Assembly: GCA_050251615.1 (NCBI GenBank)
Contig: JBFWMM010000017.1
Span: 1 to 50,981 of the forward strand
Direction: 5' to 3'
DNA: 50,981 nt
From: Sedimentisphaera sp050251615
GTDB taxonomy: Bacteria; Planctomycetota; Phycisphaerae; Sedimentisphaerales; Sedimentisphaeraceae
Both the position numbers and the translations under genes were made by a program. Every line of letters starts with the position of its first letter. Position 1 is the stretch's first letter. Below are positions 1-7,493 of this stretch, piece by piece. Under the pieces are notes generated by a model that was not told where the DNA came from, did no database searches, and saw only the letters and a program-made list of their open reading frames with translations.

Positions 1-13
1 TTATACCCTTATC

Positions 14-1597
14 TTATATATACCCCAATCCGTGGAGCTGCTCCTCGACATCCGCCTGCTCGTCGTCTGAGTACATTTCGCGCTGTTTCTCTGTGCCGCT
101 TTCATCGCTGTAGTTCGCATTGAGGCCGGCGTCAAAGAGGCTCGCGAGCACTTTCCCGTCCATATGTTCTGGCACATCCGCGCCGAGGCAGGCGAGGATC
201 GTGGGGGCAATATCGATGAGTTTTGCATCCATCTTCTGCGCCTTGACGCCCTCCCCCGATACGACGAAGAATCCGTTGATATGGTGCGTGCCGCCGGAAA
301 GGCCGTCCTTGTACGGCTCAACGATAATCGGGTTGTTGTCGTAGATCGTTGGCGTAACGAGGTTTGAAACGCCGTCCGCAAATACCACCTCCATAACAGG
401 CTTGTTGCCGCGGTTGCCCGTGATGCGGATGTCCTTTATAACCTGCCTCTCCGCGGAGGGGCCGAAGTCTGCCAGGAGCTCGCGCTTCAAGCTATCAAGG
501 CGGGAAAGGTCGAAATCGTCTGTGGCAAAGAGCATACCGCCCATAAGCCCGAGGCAGAACAGGCTCGGTTTTTCGAGGTCTATGATTCTGCGCAGGTGGC
601 TGAGGTCTTCAAGGAATATCGCTCCGCCCTTCTTCCTGCCCGCGGCTTTGAGCGCCTTCTTAATGTTGCCGTATTGCTTTGCAAGCGTCTTTACGAGCGG
701 GTATTTCGCCTTGAGCGATTCGAGTGAGGAGTTTTTCTCAAGCTCCTTCTGCGGGAGGAGGCGGAGGTAGCCCTTGCGCAGGAGCCAGGTATTGAGGCCG
801 AAGCCGTAGCGGTGCGTGCAGAAGCCGTGATCCGAGACGCATATCTTGAGGCAGTCCTCGCCTGCGATTTCCACAAGCTCCTTTATCGCCTCGTCAACGC
901 AGGCGTAAAGCCGCGAGACTTTCGCGAACATCTCTTCGCTGAATTCGGGGTGCGTCGGGTCGATGGCGTACCAGGCCTTGTGCTGGATGAAGTCGGTCAT
1001 CTGGAACTGAACGCTTGCCAGATCGAACGGCTCGTTCGTGAGGATGTCTCGGGCGAGTGCACGGCGGGCGTTTACCACATCGCAGAAGCGCGTGATATTC
1101 TCATCGAAATCGGCCGTCCATTTGCGGTCGATAATGCGGTATCCGGGTACTTTGGCGATATATTTCTCGTAAACCTCGCTCGGATAGACGTTTTCGGGTT
1201 TGATGCCCGGGCAAAGCAGGCCCGGTATCATAATCCCGTTCACCTTCGCAGGCGGCGAGGTTACCGGCATATTGATGTTGATAACGCGCTTTCCCTCCGC
1301 CGAGAGAAGCTCCCAGATCGACGGCATTTTGTTGAACTGAAATCCGTTGAGGCAGATCTTGCGCTGCTCGTTCACATAGCGGTGAAACGAATAGATGCCC
1401 GTCTTATCGGGATTGCAACCCGTCTGCAGCGAGGACCATGCGGGGCTCGTCTCAAACGGAAAGATGCTCTCCAGCACGCCTCCGCTACCGGCATCGGCCA
1501 GAGAAGTGAGCGCGGGCATAACGCCCGTTTTACGTATATAATCAAAAATGTACGGCGAGAAGCCGTCGAGTCCTATCAGCAGAACCTTTTTACTCAT
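14..1597 (-). CDS. AlkP-superfamily phosphohydrolase/phosphodiesterase
   Basis: The 527-residue protein belongs to the type I phosphodiesterase/nucleotide pyrophosphatase branch of the alkaline phosphatase superfamily (COG3379-like). Residues 6-11 (LLIGLD) form the first metal-ligand strand. ETSPAWSSLQTG at 49-60 gives T50 as the expected nucleophile. TDFIQH at 201-206 and SDHGF at 255-259 supply further metal ligands, and the C-terminal LHGLGYI ending is common in this group. There is no signal peptide, so it is probably cytoplasmic. The substrate cannot be read from sequence; a phosphodiester or phosphomonoester is expected. It is divergent from a paralogue at 1689, across a 91-base spacer. 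A TAAGG Shine-Dalgarno lies upstream of the ATG. Confidence 0.85.
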   Translation of the reverse strand: MSKKVLLIGLDGFSPYIFDYIRKTGVMPALTSLADAGSGGVLESIFPFETSPAWSSLQTGCNPDKTGIYSFHRYVNEQRKICLNGFQFNKMPSIWELLSAEGKRVININMPVTSPPAKVNGIMIPGLLCPGIKPENVYPSEVYEKYIAKVPGYRIIDRKWTADFDENITRFCDVVNARRALARDILTNEPFDLASVQFQMTDFIQHKAWYAIDPTHPEFSEEMFAKVSRLYACVDEAIKELVEIAGEDCLKICVSDHGFCTHRYGFGLNTWLLRKGYLRLLPQKELEKNSSLESLKAKYPLVKTLAKQYGNIKKALKAAGRKKGGAIFLEDLSHLRRIIDLEKPSLFCLGLMGGMLFATDDFDLSRLDSLKRELLADFGPSAERQVIKDIRITGNRGNKPVMEVVFADGVSNLVTPTIYDNNPIIVEPYKDGLSGGTHHINGFFVVSGEGVKAQKMDAKLIDIAPTILACLGADVPEHMDGKVLASLFDAGLNANYSDESGTEKQREMYSDDEQADVEEQLHGLGYI

Positions 1598-1628
1598 AGT
1601 TTTTTACCCTTACCTAACAGGTGTTTGC

Positions 1629-1657
1629 GTGACAAACCTAATATAAGGCTTTATAAT
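1629..1657 (+). promoter_or_regulatory. sigma70-type promoter for the second phosphohydrolase
   Basis: GTGACA at 1629-1634, a 17-base spacer and TATAAT at 1652-1657 match the sigma70 consensus in 11 of 12 positions. The predicted transcript start near 1664 lies downstream of the in-frame ATG at 1656, so translation must begin at 1689. A short dyad, GTTTG-N5-CAAAC, overlaps the -35 and could be an operator. Confidence 0.6.
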
Positions 1658-1688
1658 GAAACTGCAATCAGTAAAATGGACTTCTGTT

Positions 1689-3215
1689 ATGAAGCGAGCT
1701 TTTATCACAGGCATAGACGGCCTCAGCCCTGCGGTGCTGGAGCCTGCACTCGAAGGCGGCTATATGCCGTTCCTGGCGGAGATGCGCGCGAGCGGCGCAA
1801 GCGGCATCCTCGCCTCGACAATCCCCGCTATCACGCCGGCGGCCTGGGGTACCTTCCAGACGGGCCGTAGCCCCGCCGCCAACAACACGCTTGATTTCGT
1901 CTCGTTTGACAAAACAACACGGCGCCTCATCCCCGCCTCAAGCCGTACACTCCAGAAAACCATCTGGCAGTACGCCTCGGACGCGGGGATGAGGGTGTGT
2001 GTGGTGAACGTGCCTATGACATACCCGACATACCCCGTGAACGGGTGTATAGTCTCGGGAATCCTCACGCCGAACGAAGAAAGCGACTTCACCTGGCCGC
2101 ACGAGCTCAAAGACGAGATACTCGCGGCGATGCCGGAGTACAAAATACTCAATCTGGAAAATATCAGCGCCTTGCAGAGCGCAGGCGATTACCAGGCGGT
2201 TGTTGAGGCGCTCGCAGATATTGTGCGTATGCGGGCAAGGCTCGGTCGTATGCTGCTCGGGCGCGATGCGTGCGAAGTGTTTATGCTGCATTTTCAGGCG
2301 AATGACGTCTTACAGCACCTGCTCTGGCCCTGGATGGACGAGAAAAGCCCACGTTTCAACAAGGAGAGGCGCAAGTATATATTCGAGCATTTCCACAGCG
2401 TGATGGATGAGGAAATCCGCTCGCTGTATGAGCTGTTCAAAGGAGACGCCGCAGAAGACGAAATCACGTTTCTCGCTGCCAGCGACCATGGCTTCGAGCT
2501 GCATAAATGCGCCTTCAACCTGGGCTTCTGGCTCAAAGAGCGCGGTTTTATAAAGCTTGCGAGCCGGAAGGTGAGCTGGAAAAAGCGCATATCGCGCTTC
2601 TTGAAAGTCGGGCGGATTCTGAAATCGTTTATGAAAGAGGAATCCGTAAACAGGCTGGAGGTGAAGGCGGGGGTGCGCGCGGCCTCTCCCGTTGACTACG
2701 ACAACTCACTCTGCTTCACCATCGGCAAGACGGGCGAGGGATACCTCTACCTGCTCAAGGATGAGTGTGAGGAGACCGATGCGCTGCTCAATGCGCTGAA
2801 GACAATCAAATACCACGTCACGGGCGAAAACATCCTGAAGAAGATTGTGCGGCCGGCGGATATCTACAGCTGTCCCATCCCCGTAAACTTCCCCGACTAT
2901 ATCCTGCTACCCGCAGACGGCTTCTCTTTCAACGGCTCGCTCCACGAAAAGGTGCTTTTCGCCGAGCCCGAGCCGGGCATAGACTTCCACCTCGGCAAAC
3001 ACCACGCAGACGGCTTCTATATCGCCGCAGGAGCCGGAATCGGCCCGGCTGCGCAGGACAGAAACATCATCGACATCACCCCAATGCTCCTCGAAAGACT
3101 CGGTATAGATTTGCCTGCAGGCCTTGAGAGCGAAGCTGACATCTCTATAAAAGACACCGACGAAGACACTTCGGAAGAAATGCGCCGCCGCCTCACCGAC
3201 CTCGGATATATGTAA
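1689..3215 (+). CDS. AlkP-superfamily phosphohydrolase/phosphodiesterase (paralogue)
   Basis: This 508-residue protein is a distant paralogue of the divergent neighbour and ends with the same kind of tail (LTDLGYM). FITGIDGLSP at 5-14 is the first metal strand. ITPAAWGTFQTG at 48-59 carries the predicted nucleophile T49, and a SDHGF motif with a nearby HLGKHHADG segment completes the two-metal site. The start was placed at 1689 and not at the in-frame ATG at 1656, because 1656 overlaps the -10 box and adds 11 unconserved residues. The substrate is unknown. Head-to-head paralogous pairs suggest duplication with shared control, but that is inference. Confidence 0.84.
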   Translation: MKRAFITGIDGLSPAVLEPALEGGYMPFLAEMRASGASGILASTIPAITPAAWGTFQTGRSPAANNTLDFVSFDKTTRRLIPASSRTLQKTIWQYASDAGMRVCVVNVPMTYPTYPVNGCIVSGILTPNEESDFTWPHELKDEILAAMPEYKILNLENISALQSAGDYQAVVEALADIVRMRARLGRMLLGRDACEVFMLHFQANDVLQHLLWPWMDEKSPRFNKERRKYIFEHFHSVMDEEIRSLYELFKGDAAEDEITFLAASDHGFELHKCAFNLGFWLKERGFIKLASRKVSWKKRISRFLKVGRILKSFMKEESVNRLEVKAGVRAASPVDYDNSLCFTIGKTGEGYLYLLKDECEETDALLNALKTIKYHVTGENILKKIVRPADIYSCPIPVNFPDYILLPADGFSFNGSLHEKVLFAEPEPGIDFHLGKHHADGFYIAAGAGIGPAAQDRNIIDITPMLLERLGIDLPAGLESEADISIKDTDEDTSEEMRRRLTDLGYM

Positions 3216-3231
3216 GCTACGGCCGCCAAGG

Positions 3232-3420
3232 AAGATTGCAACATTGCCGGGGCGCTTGCGCGCCTCCGCTGTGTTTCGCCCGCCAATGCCGGTGAATTCA
3301 AACCGATCCCACGGATAATATACGTTCGTAATGCGGCATGAGACGCAAAATCTTGCGTCTCTACAATGCTCGCGCGGTATGTTTTATATCCAGGAGATTG
3401 CAATATCGCTGCCGCATCCT
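3232..3420. repeat. dispersed mosaic intergenic repeat, copy A
   Basis: This copy holds three blocks that recur elsewhere. One is a 46-base block at 3288-3333, repeated at 40827-40872 with two mismatches. The second is a perfect hairpin, GAGACGCAA-N4-TTGCGTCTC, at 3340-3361. The third is a GGAGATTGCAA-like end, present at 3232 and again near 3403. The rest of 3216-3533 is GC-rich with no credible gene; short ORFs there lack start signals and family features. It sits between the convergent phosphohydrolase and ferritin-like genes. Confidence 0.75.
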
Positions 3421-3533
3421 GATATCTCCAGCTTTCCGTCAGGCGGTCAAACGCCGTTCACGGCGTTGCGTCCGTTTCGGGCGCTCCGGATGCAGGGTCA
3501 TAGACGTATCCGCGAAAAACGCACGCATAAACT

Positions 3534-4007
3534 TCATCCATCATCTCTGAGATGGCTGAGCTGTTCGCTGAGAAGCTGAATGTGCTTCATCTCTTCCTGA
3601 ACGATTTTTTCAATCGTCTTAGCCGATTTCTTGGGCAGGCCGGCGTTTTTCAGGCCGTAATAGTAGCAGACGGCATCCTTTTCGAGCGCTATCGCATGCT
3701 GCAAAACACCCTTGGCATCCATCTGGGCAATGCCGAATTTCTCGGCGCCGGCGGGTGAAAAAACCGCATACTTCGCGAAAGCCTCCAGATACTTCACCGC
3801 CTCGCTGTCATTATCTATGACCGCATCAGCAGGCGTTTCTTTAAGGAGATTATCGAAGAGTACATAATGAGACTGCTCCCACACCGAAAACTCTTCCATA
3901 ATCTTTTTTACTTTCGGGTCGGTAGCGATACCGGCGGCGGTCCTGTAAAATTCCGCACCGTCCTTTTCCATCACCTTTGCTATTTCAAGTAATTCGCAGG
4001 CTGTCAT
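3534..4007 (-). CDS. ferritin-like diiron protein (rubrerythrin-type four-helix)
   Basis: This 157-residue all-helical protein has the repeated E-x(6)-Y and E-x2-H spacing of ferritin-like diiron domains. EKDGAEFYR lies at about 14-22, EQSHYVLFD near 44-52 and EEMKHIQLL near 139-147. It resembles the rubrerythrin-related COG1633 group without a rubredoxin tail. It starts 16 bases after the ferritin gene ends, with GAGGG ahead of the ATG. It is therefore the last gene of the oxygen-defence operon. Peroxide reduction or iron handling is inferred from family and context. Confidence 0.82.
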   Translation of the reverse strand: MTACELLEIAKVMEKDGAEFYRTAAGIATDPKVKKIMEEFSVWEQSHYVLFDNLLKETPADAVIDNDSEAVKYLEAFAKYAVFSPAGAEKFGIAQMDAKGVLQHAIALEKDAVCYYYGLKNAGLPKKSAKTIEKIVQEEMKHIQLLSEQLSHLRDDG

Positions 4008-4023
4008 GCTTTATTCCCTCAAA

Positions 4024-4533
4024 TCAATTTGCAACCGGTGCAACAAACACCCTTTTCGCAAGCTCTCTGTCTATCATGAACAGCCCGCCTTTCGTTTCGG
4101 CAGCCATCTTCATATCATCAAGCACTTCCTTCGCGCTCGCTTCTTCTTCAACCTGCTCATTGATAAACCACTGCAGGAATATCTTCGCCGCGTGGTCTTT
4201 GTACTCAATGGCTTCATCCATAAGGGCGTTGAGCAAAGCGGTTACTTTCCGCTCGTGCGCGAGTATCGCCTCGAAAACATCAATGGGGCTCGCCCACTGT
4301 GCCTCGGGCTTCTCGATTACTTCCAGCTCCACCTTCCCGTCTCTATCGATCAGGTAGCTGAAAATCATGTCAGCGTGAGTCATCTCTTCCTTCGCCTGGA
4401 CTTTCGTCCAGTTGGCAGCGCCCGGCAAGCCGTTAGCGGCAAACCACGCGCTCATTGAGAGATAGAGGTATGCCGAGTAGAGCTCGGCATTGATCTGTCC
4501 GTTGAAAGCGGAAGTCATCTCATTGCAAATCAT
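4024..4533 (-). CDS. ftnA: ferritin
   Basis: The 169-residue protein is a bacterial non-haem ferritin that oxidises and stores iron. The ferroxidase ligands are visible: E17 in NAELYSAY, EEMTHADM around 49-56 and the HERK segment near 93. The helix ending QWFINEQVEEE lies at 123-133. Length equals the family norm of 165-170. It begins three bases after the superoxide reductase stop, with GGAAGG overlapping that stop region, so translation is probably coupled. Placing iron storage beside peroxide and superoxide reductases keeps free Fe(II) away from peroxide. Confidence 0.93.
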   Translation of the reverse strand: MICNEMTSAFNGQINAELYSAYLYLSMSAWFAANGLPGAANWTKVQAKEEMTHADMIFSYLIDRDGKVELEVIEKPEAQWASPIDVFEAILAHERKVTALLNALMDEAIEYKDHAAKIFLQWFINEQVEEEASAKEVLDDMKMAAETKGGLFMIDRELAKRVFVAPVAN

Positions 4534-4536
4534 TTT

Positions 4537-4914
4537 TTACGCCTTCCAGAGACCGTGTACATTGCAGAACTCGCGAGCGGTTACGTTCTCCGCTTCAACC
4601 TTGAACTCTGCCACAGGCTCATCACCGGGCTGGAGGTACTTGATGTAGCTGAGCCCGTCAGCAACAAGCTCAATCATCGCGATGTAATGCTCGTCTGTCA
4701 TGGGGTGGATTGTGCTGCCAACGGTTACCTTGTAGCCGCCATCAATCTTTTCGATAATGGGAACGTGCTTTTCGGTAGTCTTGTCCGCCGTTTTGCCTTC
4801 TGTGAGCTCCATGGGCTGGCCGCAGCATACGAGCTTGCCGAACGCGCCGAACTGCACTTCTACAACCATGTTGCAGACCGAACAGATGTATGTTTCTTGA
4901 ATCTTTGTAGCCAT
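4537..4914 (-). CDS. dfx: desulfoferrodoxin / superoxide reductase
   Basis: The 125-residue protein has both modules of a class I/2Fe desulfoferrodoxin. The N-terminal desulforedoxin Zn/Fe finger has CSVC at 11-14 and CC near 30. The C-terminal catalytic domain has EKHVPII near 48-54, HPMTDEHYI near 70-78, and FCNVHGLWKA at the end, supplying the Cys and His ligands of the catalytic iron. It reduces superoxide to peroxide without releasing oxygen, a hallmark of anaerobes. AAGGAG stands seven bases before the ATG. Confidence 0.95.
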   Translation of the reverse strand: MATKIQETYICSVCNMVVEVQFGAFGKLVCCGQPMELTEGKTADKTTEKHVPIIEKIDGGYKVTVGSTIHPMTDEHYIAMIELVADGLSYIKYLQPGDEPVAEFKVEAENVTAREFCNVHGLWKA

Positions 4915-4952
4915 TACTATACTCCTTGTACTATTAAAGTAACTTGTGTATC

Positions 4953-5930
4953 TCAGGCCTCAACGATGGCCTGATGTCTTTCATAAATATCCTGCGCGAA
5001 TTGTTCAAGCGCCGCAAGGTCCTCCGCCCTCGGCATACCTTTCACCATTACCGGCTCCATTATCTCGCTGCTTGAACCGCTGAGCATAGCCTTGACCTGC
5101 TCAACCATTCTTCCACCCCAGCCATAGCTGCCTATGAGGCCGATATGCCTGGCCTTGGGTTTCAGTGCGTTTACAAGCACTGTAATATAAGCCAGTGCGG
5201 GATGTGCGCCGGCGAGTACCTGAGAACCGGCAAAAACGATTGTCGCGCAGTCAACAATATCGCTGAGCAGCTCGCCCATTTCGCAGCCGGTGAGGTTGTA
5301 CGGCGTAACCTTTATGCCGCGCTCCACAAGCGCGTCGGTGAGGTGCTGCACCATCAGTTTTGTGCTGTGGTGCATCGATACGTACGGGATCACGACGTGG
5401 TTTGCAACCCTGTCGCTGACGCAGTCGTCATAGATATCGATTGCGAACTGCGGATCTCTAAGTACGGGGCCGTGGCTCGGAGCAATCATATCAAGCTCCA
5501 GTGATCTCACAATGTCCATATCCCGCTTGATGATCTTGCGGAACGGCATCATAATCTCTGCGTAATAGCTCTTTATCCTGCGCATTTGCATCATATTGGA
5601 CATGGCGAAAGTTTCGCTTGTGGCGTAGTGCGAGCCAAACATATCACACGGGAACAGGATTTTGTCTTCCACGGCGTAAGTGCCCATGGTTTCGGGCCAA
5701 TGCACCCAAGGAAGCATAAAAAATTGCAACGTCTTATCGCCGAGCGAAAGCGTTTCGCGGTCTTCTATAACAATGATATCTTCAGGCTTGATGTGGAGGT
5801 GTTCCTGAAGCATCACGAAATTCTTCTTATTCGTAACCACTTTCGAGCCGTGATATTTCGCAAGTACCGCGGGAATCGCGCCGGAATGATCCTGCTCGCA
5901 GTGGTTGCTTACGATATAATCAAGCTTCTC
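4953..5930 (-). CDS. A-type flavodiiron protein (FprA), N-terminus lost in gap
   Basis: About 325 residues are present. The missing 70-80 N-terminal residues fall in the N run. The fragment starts just before the diiron motif NHCEQDHSG (H-x-E-x-D-H). It continues through the metallo-beta-lactamase-like domain, with CDMFGSHYA and APSHGPVLRDP contributing ligands. It then enters a flavodoxin domain at IPYVSMHHSTKLM. Such proteins reduce O2 or NO to water or N2O using rubredoxin or F420H2. The gene lies 38 bases upstream of dfx in the same operon. It is not truly fused to the rubrerythrin upstream; the gap hides the junction. Confidence 0.92.
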   Translation of the reverse strand, partial: EKLDYIVSNHCEQDHSGAIPAVLAKYHGSKVVTNKKNFVMLQEHLHIKPEDIIVIEDRETLSLGDKTLQFFMLPWVHWPETMGTYAVEDKILFPCDMFGSHYATSETFAMSNMMQMRRIKSYYAEIMMPFRKIIKRDMDIVRSLELDMIAPSHGPVLRDPQFAIDIYDDCVSDRVANHVVIPYVSMHHSTKLMVQHLTDALVERGIKVTPYNLTGCEMGELLSDIVDCATIVFAGSQVLAGAHPALAYITVLVNALKPKARHIGLIGSYGWGGRMVEQVKAMLSGSSSEIMEPVMVKGMPRAEDLAALEQFAQDIYERHQAIVEA

Positions 5931-6030
5931 NNNNNNNNNNNNNNNNNNNNNNNNNNNNNNNNNNNNNNNNNNNNNNNNNNNNNNNNNNNNNNNNNNNNNN
6001 NNNNNNNNNNNNNNNNNNNNNNNNNNNNNN
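5931..6030. other. assembly gap (100 N)
   Basis: Exactly 100 N, the conventional placeholder for a gap of unknown size. Comparing the partial rubrerythrin (about 130 of about 195 residues) with the partial flavodiiron protein (about 325 of about 400) implies that 400-500 bases are really missing. No flank duplication is visible here. Confidence 0.95.
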
Positions 6031-6419
6031 TGGTTTGCTTCCGCTACGGCGATATTTCTGAATACTGCCGCGATTGCAGTGAAGCCTTCTTTCTCGGCCA
6101 CCTTCGCAAAATCGGGATACATCGTTACCGTTTCATAGTTCTCACCGGCAGCGGCTTCTGCGAGATTCTCGCTCGTTGTGCCGATTACGCCCGCGGGGAA
6201 CGATGCGGTAATTTCAGCTTCTCCACCTTGAAGGAACTTGAACAGTCTCTTGGCGTGTTCCTTTTCCTGATTTGCGGTTTCTTCAAAAATCGCGGCGATC
6301 TGCTTGTAACCTTCCTTGTTCGCTTGTGATGCGAAGTATGTGTAGCGGTTTCTCGCCTGCGATTCACCGGCAAAAGCGGTGAGCAGATTCTTCTCTGTCT
6401 TGCTTCCATTAAGTTCCAT
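6031..6419 (-). CDS. rbr: rubrerythrin, C-terminus lost in gap
   Basis: The 129 visible residues form the erythrin diiron domain. KTEKNLLTAFAGESQARNRY is the signature N-terminus, followed by EETANQEKEHAKRLFKFL, with Glu and His iron ligands. The C-terminal rubredoxin-like domain is expected inside the gap. The start is set at 6419 and not the ATG at 6431, because GGAG then stands six bases upstream. Rubrerythrin reduces H2O2 to water. It follows the PerR-like gene by 39 bases, consistent with peroxide-responsive control. Confidence 0.93.
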
Positions 6420-6458
6420 ATGAATCTCCATTTGTTTTAAGTGTGTTTTGTTTGAATA

Positions 6459-6902
6459 TCAGCAATCTGTTTCTTCATTGCACTCTTCACAGTAGCCCTC
6501 AAAAGAAACGGTCTTGCGCAAAATCTTAAATCCTTCAGGAAAATCTTCAGGGGTTTCTATTTCGTTGAAAGGCTCATGGCTGAAATCAAAGATTTTCCTG
6601 CATTTCAGGCATTTGAAATGCTGGTGTTTTGTCATTCCGGCATCAAAACGCCTGACATCTCCGGTGCCCTCAACAACGAATGCCACTCCAATTTCGTCAA
6701 GAAACAACAAGGTACGATTCACGGTATCAAGCGAAATTCCCGGGTACTCCTCACGTAGAGCCCTGCACACCGCCTCGGCGGATGGATGCTCTGTTGTCTG
6801 AAGCAGATATTTGTAAACAGCTTGCCGCTGAGGCGTAAGTTTGTAACCGTTGCTTCTGCAAATATTCGCAAATTCGTCTAATTTTTTCTTCATTGATTCC
6901 AT
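6459..6902 (-). CDS. Fur-family, PerR-like peroxide-responsive repressor
   Basis: The 147-residue protein has the winged helix (KLTPQRQAVYKYL at about 21-33) and the two zinc CXXC motifs (C98/C101 and C138/C141). Regulatory-site residues match PerR rather than Fur: H39, D87 (RRFDAG), H93 and H95 (KHQH), and D106 in KIFDF, where Fur proteins usually have Glu. It leads the oxygen-defence operon and is probably autoregulated. A second in-frame ATG at 6893 is also possible. PerR assignment rests on these residues and context. Confidence 0.88.
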   Translation of the reverse strand: MESMKKKLDEFANICRSNGYKLTPQRQAVYKYLLQTTEHPSAEAVCRALREEYPGISLDTVNRTLLFLDEIGVAFVVEGTGDVRRFDAGMTKHQHFKCLKCRKIFDFSHEPFNEIETPEDFPEGFKILRKTVSFEGYCEECNEETDC

Positions 6903-6934
6903 TGTAGCGTTTTTGCCTTTTCACACAAACATTT

Positions 6935-7137
6935 TACCCCCCCAACTCCTCCCCCTTACACGGGTATTTCTACCCTCTCATTATAACTTCCCCCTTTCGG
7001 GGATGTTCTCCTCAGAACATTTTGACTTCCTCCCGCCTCACTCGCCTGCTACTTTCTCCAAAGCATCTAAACTTCCCCCTCTTCCTCAGCGTTACTACTA
7101 TTCTCTAAAGCACTTTCACTTCCCTCTCGCTTACCTC
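6935..7137 (-). promoter_or_regulatory. long purine-rich 5' leader with tandem tetraloop hairpins
   Basis: On the minus strand, between the promoter at 7145-7173 and the PerR-like gene, a GGGGGAAGT-like core recurs four times (ending at 7118, 7071, 7025 and 6986; spacing 47, 46 and 39). Each core is followed by an ATG-like triplet and a small hairpin in at least three cases. The perfect hairpins in RNA sense are AUGUUCU-GAGG-AGAACAU (7003-7020), CCCC-GAAA-GGGG (6991-7002) and GGGUA-GAAA-UACCC (6962-6975). No matching riboswitch class is recognised. Confidence 0.6.
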
Positions 7138-7144
7138 GGCGATG

Positions 7145-7173
7145 ACTATATAGGATTTACTCCTATTTGTCAA
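7145..7173 (-). promoter_or_regulatory. sigma70 promoter of the PerR/rubrerythrin operon with spacer dyad
   Basis: Reading the minus strand, a perfect TTGACA (7168-7173), a 17-base spacer and TATAGT (7145-7150) form the best promoter in the window. The spacer contains a dyad, TAGGA-N5-TCCTA, where a Fur-family repressor could bind. It does not match the classical PerR box, so the operator role is inference. Transcription should start near 7137, which creates a leader of about 235 bases. Confidence 0.8.
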
Positions 7174-7214
7174 GCGTAATTTTTAACTTTGCACCCTTTC
7201 TCAAAAAGAATTAT

Positions 7215-7460
7215 TGCGGATTGCCGCAACATTCCGTGCGAGGATTGTATTGTGAGACGCAAAATCTTGCGTCTCTTGCGGCGTTAAGAACGTATATTGC
7301 CCGTGGCAATGGGAGCGGGTCGTTCGCGCGAAGAATGATTCCCGATTGAACATAATGATTCCCGATTGAACATAAAGCCTGCTCGCGCAGAGCGAAGGCG
7401 CACCTGTCCTGAGTTTGTTGAAGTACAAGCGCCCCGCTAATGTTGCAATCTCCAATAACG
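7215..7460. repeat. dispersed mosaic intergenic repeat, copy B
   Basis: This copy contains the GAGACGCAA hairpin at 7254-7275, followed by a reversed version of the GGATAATATACGTTCGTAA block. It also has two perfect tandem copies of the 20-mer ATGATTCCCGATTGAACATA (7335-7374), whose diverged reverse complement recurs near 40943-40968. CCTGTCCTGAGTTTGTTGAAG-like sequence at 7403-7423 resembles a widespread bacterial intergenic motif. It ends in GTTGCAATCTCC at 7442-7453, shared with copies A and 47032. No gene is credible in this stretch. Confidence 0.75.
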
Positions 7461-7467
7461 CCAGGGC

Positions 7468-7493
7468 TATGGCTTATGGCTTATGGCTTATGG
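7468..7493. repeat. heptanucleotide tandem repeat (TATGGCT, 3.7 copies)
   Basis: Three full copies and one partial copy of TATGGCT overlap the stop codon and last codons of the membrane-protein gene that ends at 7481. Seven is not a multiple of three, so copy-number changes inside the coding part would shift frame. Confidence 0.85.

Noticed and set aside
1656..1688. Upstream ATG for the second phosphohydrolase
   Set aside because: Overlaps the -10 box and lies before the expected transcript start.
4953..6431. Single 492-codon fusion protein on the minus strand
   Set aside because: It crosses 100 N; rubrerythrin and flavodiiron parts each lack the portion that should face the gap, so they are two genes.
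6850..7179. 109-residue plus-strand ORF over the hairpin leader
   Set aside because: Pro/Ser/Phe-rich translation of pyrimidine-rich DNA; overlaps the PerR-like gene and its promoter.
7403..7423. CTGTCCTGAGTTTGTTGAAG as a lineage-specific element
   Set aside because: It resembles a motif found between genes in many unrelated bacteria, so alone it is not evidence for a new element.
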